Below, one piece after another: positions 62,701-64,000 of a DNA stretch of 64,000 nucleotides (position 1 is the stretch's first letter; every line of letters starts with the position of its first letter). The notes below the pieces were generated by a model. The model was given only the letters and a program-made list of their open reading frames with translations. It had not been told where the DNA came from and ran no database searches. This DNA is from Litomosoides sigmodontis (Eukaryota > Nematoda > Chromadorea > Rhabditida > Onchocercidae), in assembly GCA_963070105.1 (NCBI GenBank), contig OY718808.1:9095398-9159397 (forward strand), read 5' to 3'. Both the position numbers and the translations under genes were made by a program.

Positions 62701-63940
62701 ATTTATTTCCCTTCAGCGACAAGCTATTCCAATCTGCTTCATGCTATTTCTAATTTCGTATCATTCCGCGGCATCAAAAAACAGCAATTTGATAAGGATC
62801 GGAAGAATGCGAGGGGAAAATCTGCATAATTTCCTAGAAATGAGGAAGTCTCGAAGAGCGAAGTTAACAAAAAAAGAAAGCGAAATTTAGAAAAAAAATT
62901 AGGCATTCTTCTTCCAATTTATCACCTTCATTGCAGAAGAAAAAAAAAAAGCGAAGTCAAAATAATTGTTCATTCTGTACTTTTCAGCTTTATTTATCCT
63001 AAAATTAACTGAACCATTTAATTAATTGTGAAATGAAATTGATTTAAAAAATCTTCAACTCGTCATTCATCTCTTATTCCATTTGCATATTTTTTGTTTT
63101 GACCGCGATGATGCTGGTACTTTAGCTTTAACACTTGCAATACAAATTACAAGATAAATAATTTATAGTTATCGATTAAATTTCAAAATTTTCTAATTTT
63201 TTGTGGATAATTAAGTTGCAAAGAGATTAATCATACCTTCATCCAGTCTATTCAAGCGTCAATTCATCAATTATTCTCGTACGGCAGCTATTTGCACGAT
63301 GCAATGTAATTTTAATAGAAATTCCACTTAGTACTTTGATGAAATTCCTCTTCGTTCGTGCTTCCATGGCATTTGTTTATGAAAATTTATGAACGTCAAA
63401 GAAGCAAGCAACGTACGTTTGTTTCAAGCGTACGTTGCATGCAAAAAATATTCGTTGCTTTTCCATTCATTCCATTTTTAAATGTAATTTTGCATTTTTG
63501 TCGTATAACATTCTTGTCAACAAGAAAGTATCTTTCTATTGCATTTTTTATTCGCAAAAAATTTCTCAACAATTTATCGATGCTTTTCCGCTTTATAGCA
63601 AAACAGATTAGTTCCGGAAACATTCAATGCGATATACGTCTTTTGCAACGTTTAACAAAAGTGTTACAAAGCCAAAAATATGGAAGTAAATTCATTGCAT
63701 TAAATGAATAATTCTTCCTAAAGTATTTCTTAAAATTTAAGACTTTTTTCTTAATTTCTTAAAAATTTAAATATTCTTGATTAAAATTTAAGCAAATATT
63801 TTTTTTCCATTTTTTTAGCACCTTTCATGCATTGGCTTTCTTTAACAAAATTTTGGTATAAAATTATGCTTTCTGACACCTATGCTTACAACTATGCTAT
63901 TAGGAAATTCCCAATTTTTTTTGTGGTCAGCGATAAGCAC
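59717..63940. other. about 4.2 kb without a supported gene
   Basis: Likely 5' flank of the PRPF31 cluster and beyond. Open frames at 60452-60718 (+, Ile/Leu-rich) and 63358-63711 (+, 117 codons, with an overlapping minus-strand frame) lack splice context and family resemblance. The early part (59750-60130) is somewhat GC-richer and would be a reasonable promoter region. Confidence 0.35.
63408..63438. repeat. perfect 10-bp inverted repeat
   Basis: GCAACGTACG at 63408-63417 and its reverse complement CGTACGTTGC at 63429-63438 flank an 11-nt loop. The CpG-containing arms stand out against the AT-rich background. Confidence 0.7.
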
Positions 63941-64000
63941 GTCTGACTAACTGACCATGTTGACCAAGTCTAACCGTCTAACTGACCAAGCAAGCGACTG
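63941..64000. repeat. start of a degenerate tandem repeat running off the window
   Basis: Variants of GTCTGACTAACTGACCA recur: GTCTGACTAACTGACCATG, TTGACCAA, GTCTAAC, CGTCTAACTGACCAAGC. The array appears to continue past the right edge. Confidence 0.5.

Noticed and set aside
63358..63711. 117-codon plus-strand open frame
   Set aside because: The opposite strand is also open over much of it and the composition (Phe/Ile/Arg) suggests chance; no homology recognised.

Overview
This window looks like nuclear DNA of a parasitic nematode, most likely a clade III (filarial-type) worm. It is very AT-rich. Every recognisable gene is split into short exons separated by introns of roughly 40 bp to 1.2 kb with GT..TTTCAG-type borders, and several products are members of nematode-expanded families. 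No bacterial, organellar or viral gene was recognised. Gene models were built by hand from reading frame, splice-phase continuity and resemblance to known families. Where a full exon set is given, all phases close.

Layout. 2-220: last exon of an unknown membrane protein (+). 1289-3335: PGAP3/Per1-type GPI-anchor remodelling protein (+). 3921-15840: FANCD2, the Fanconi anaemia interstrand-crosslink repair protein (+). 17.07-19.66 kb: two unrecognised minus-strand loci, one coiled coil and one Ser/Thr/Asn-rich with a membrane segment. 19.7-25.9 kb: gene-poor, with an A-rich block that switches abruptly to a 450-bp T-rich block and a C2H2 zinc-finger gene or gene remnant (-). 26071-28239: CK1/TTBK-like kinase (+). 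29187-31829: unrecognised 391-residue basic/coiled-coil protein (+). 35816-40592: Cys-loop ligand-gated chloride channel (-), 12 exons, with an EGF-like module between signal peptide and ligand-binding domain. 45984-about 48.1 kb: ITFG2-like FG-GAP protein (-). 49647-52281: F-box protein with FBA sugar-binding domain (-). 53407-55265: YIPF6 Golgi membrane protein (-). 56279-59181: PRPF31 splicing factor (-). 59513-59716: intronless 67-codon small membrane protein candidate (-). 59.7-64 kb: no supported gene.

The housekeeping genes on the right half (ITFG2, FBXO, YIPF6, PRPF31, small ORF) all run leftwards with gaps of about 0.3-1.5 kb. PGAP3 and FANCD2 run rightwards 585 bp apart. Both layouts are compatible with, but do not prove, nematode operons. 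The most unusual item is the predicted anion channel carrying an extracellular EGF-like domain.
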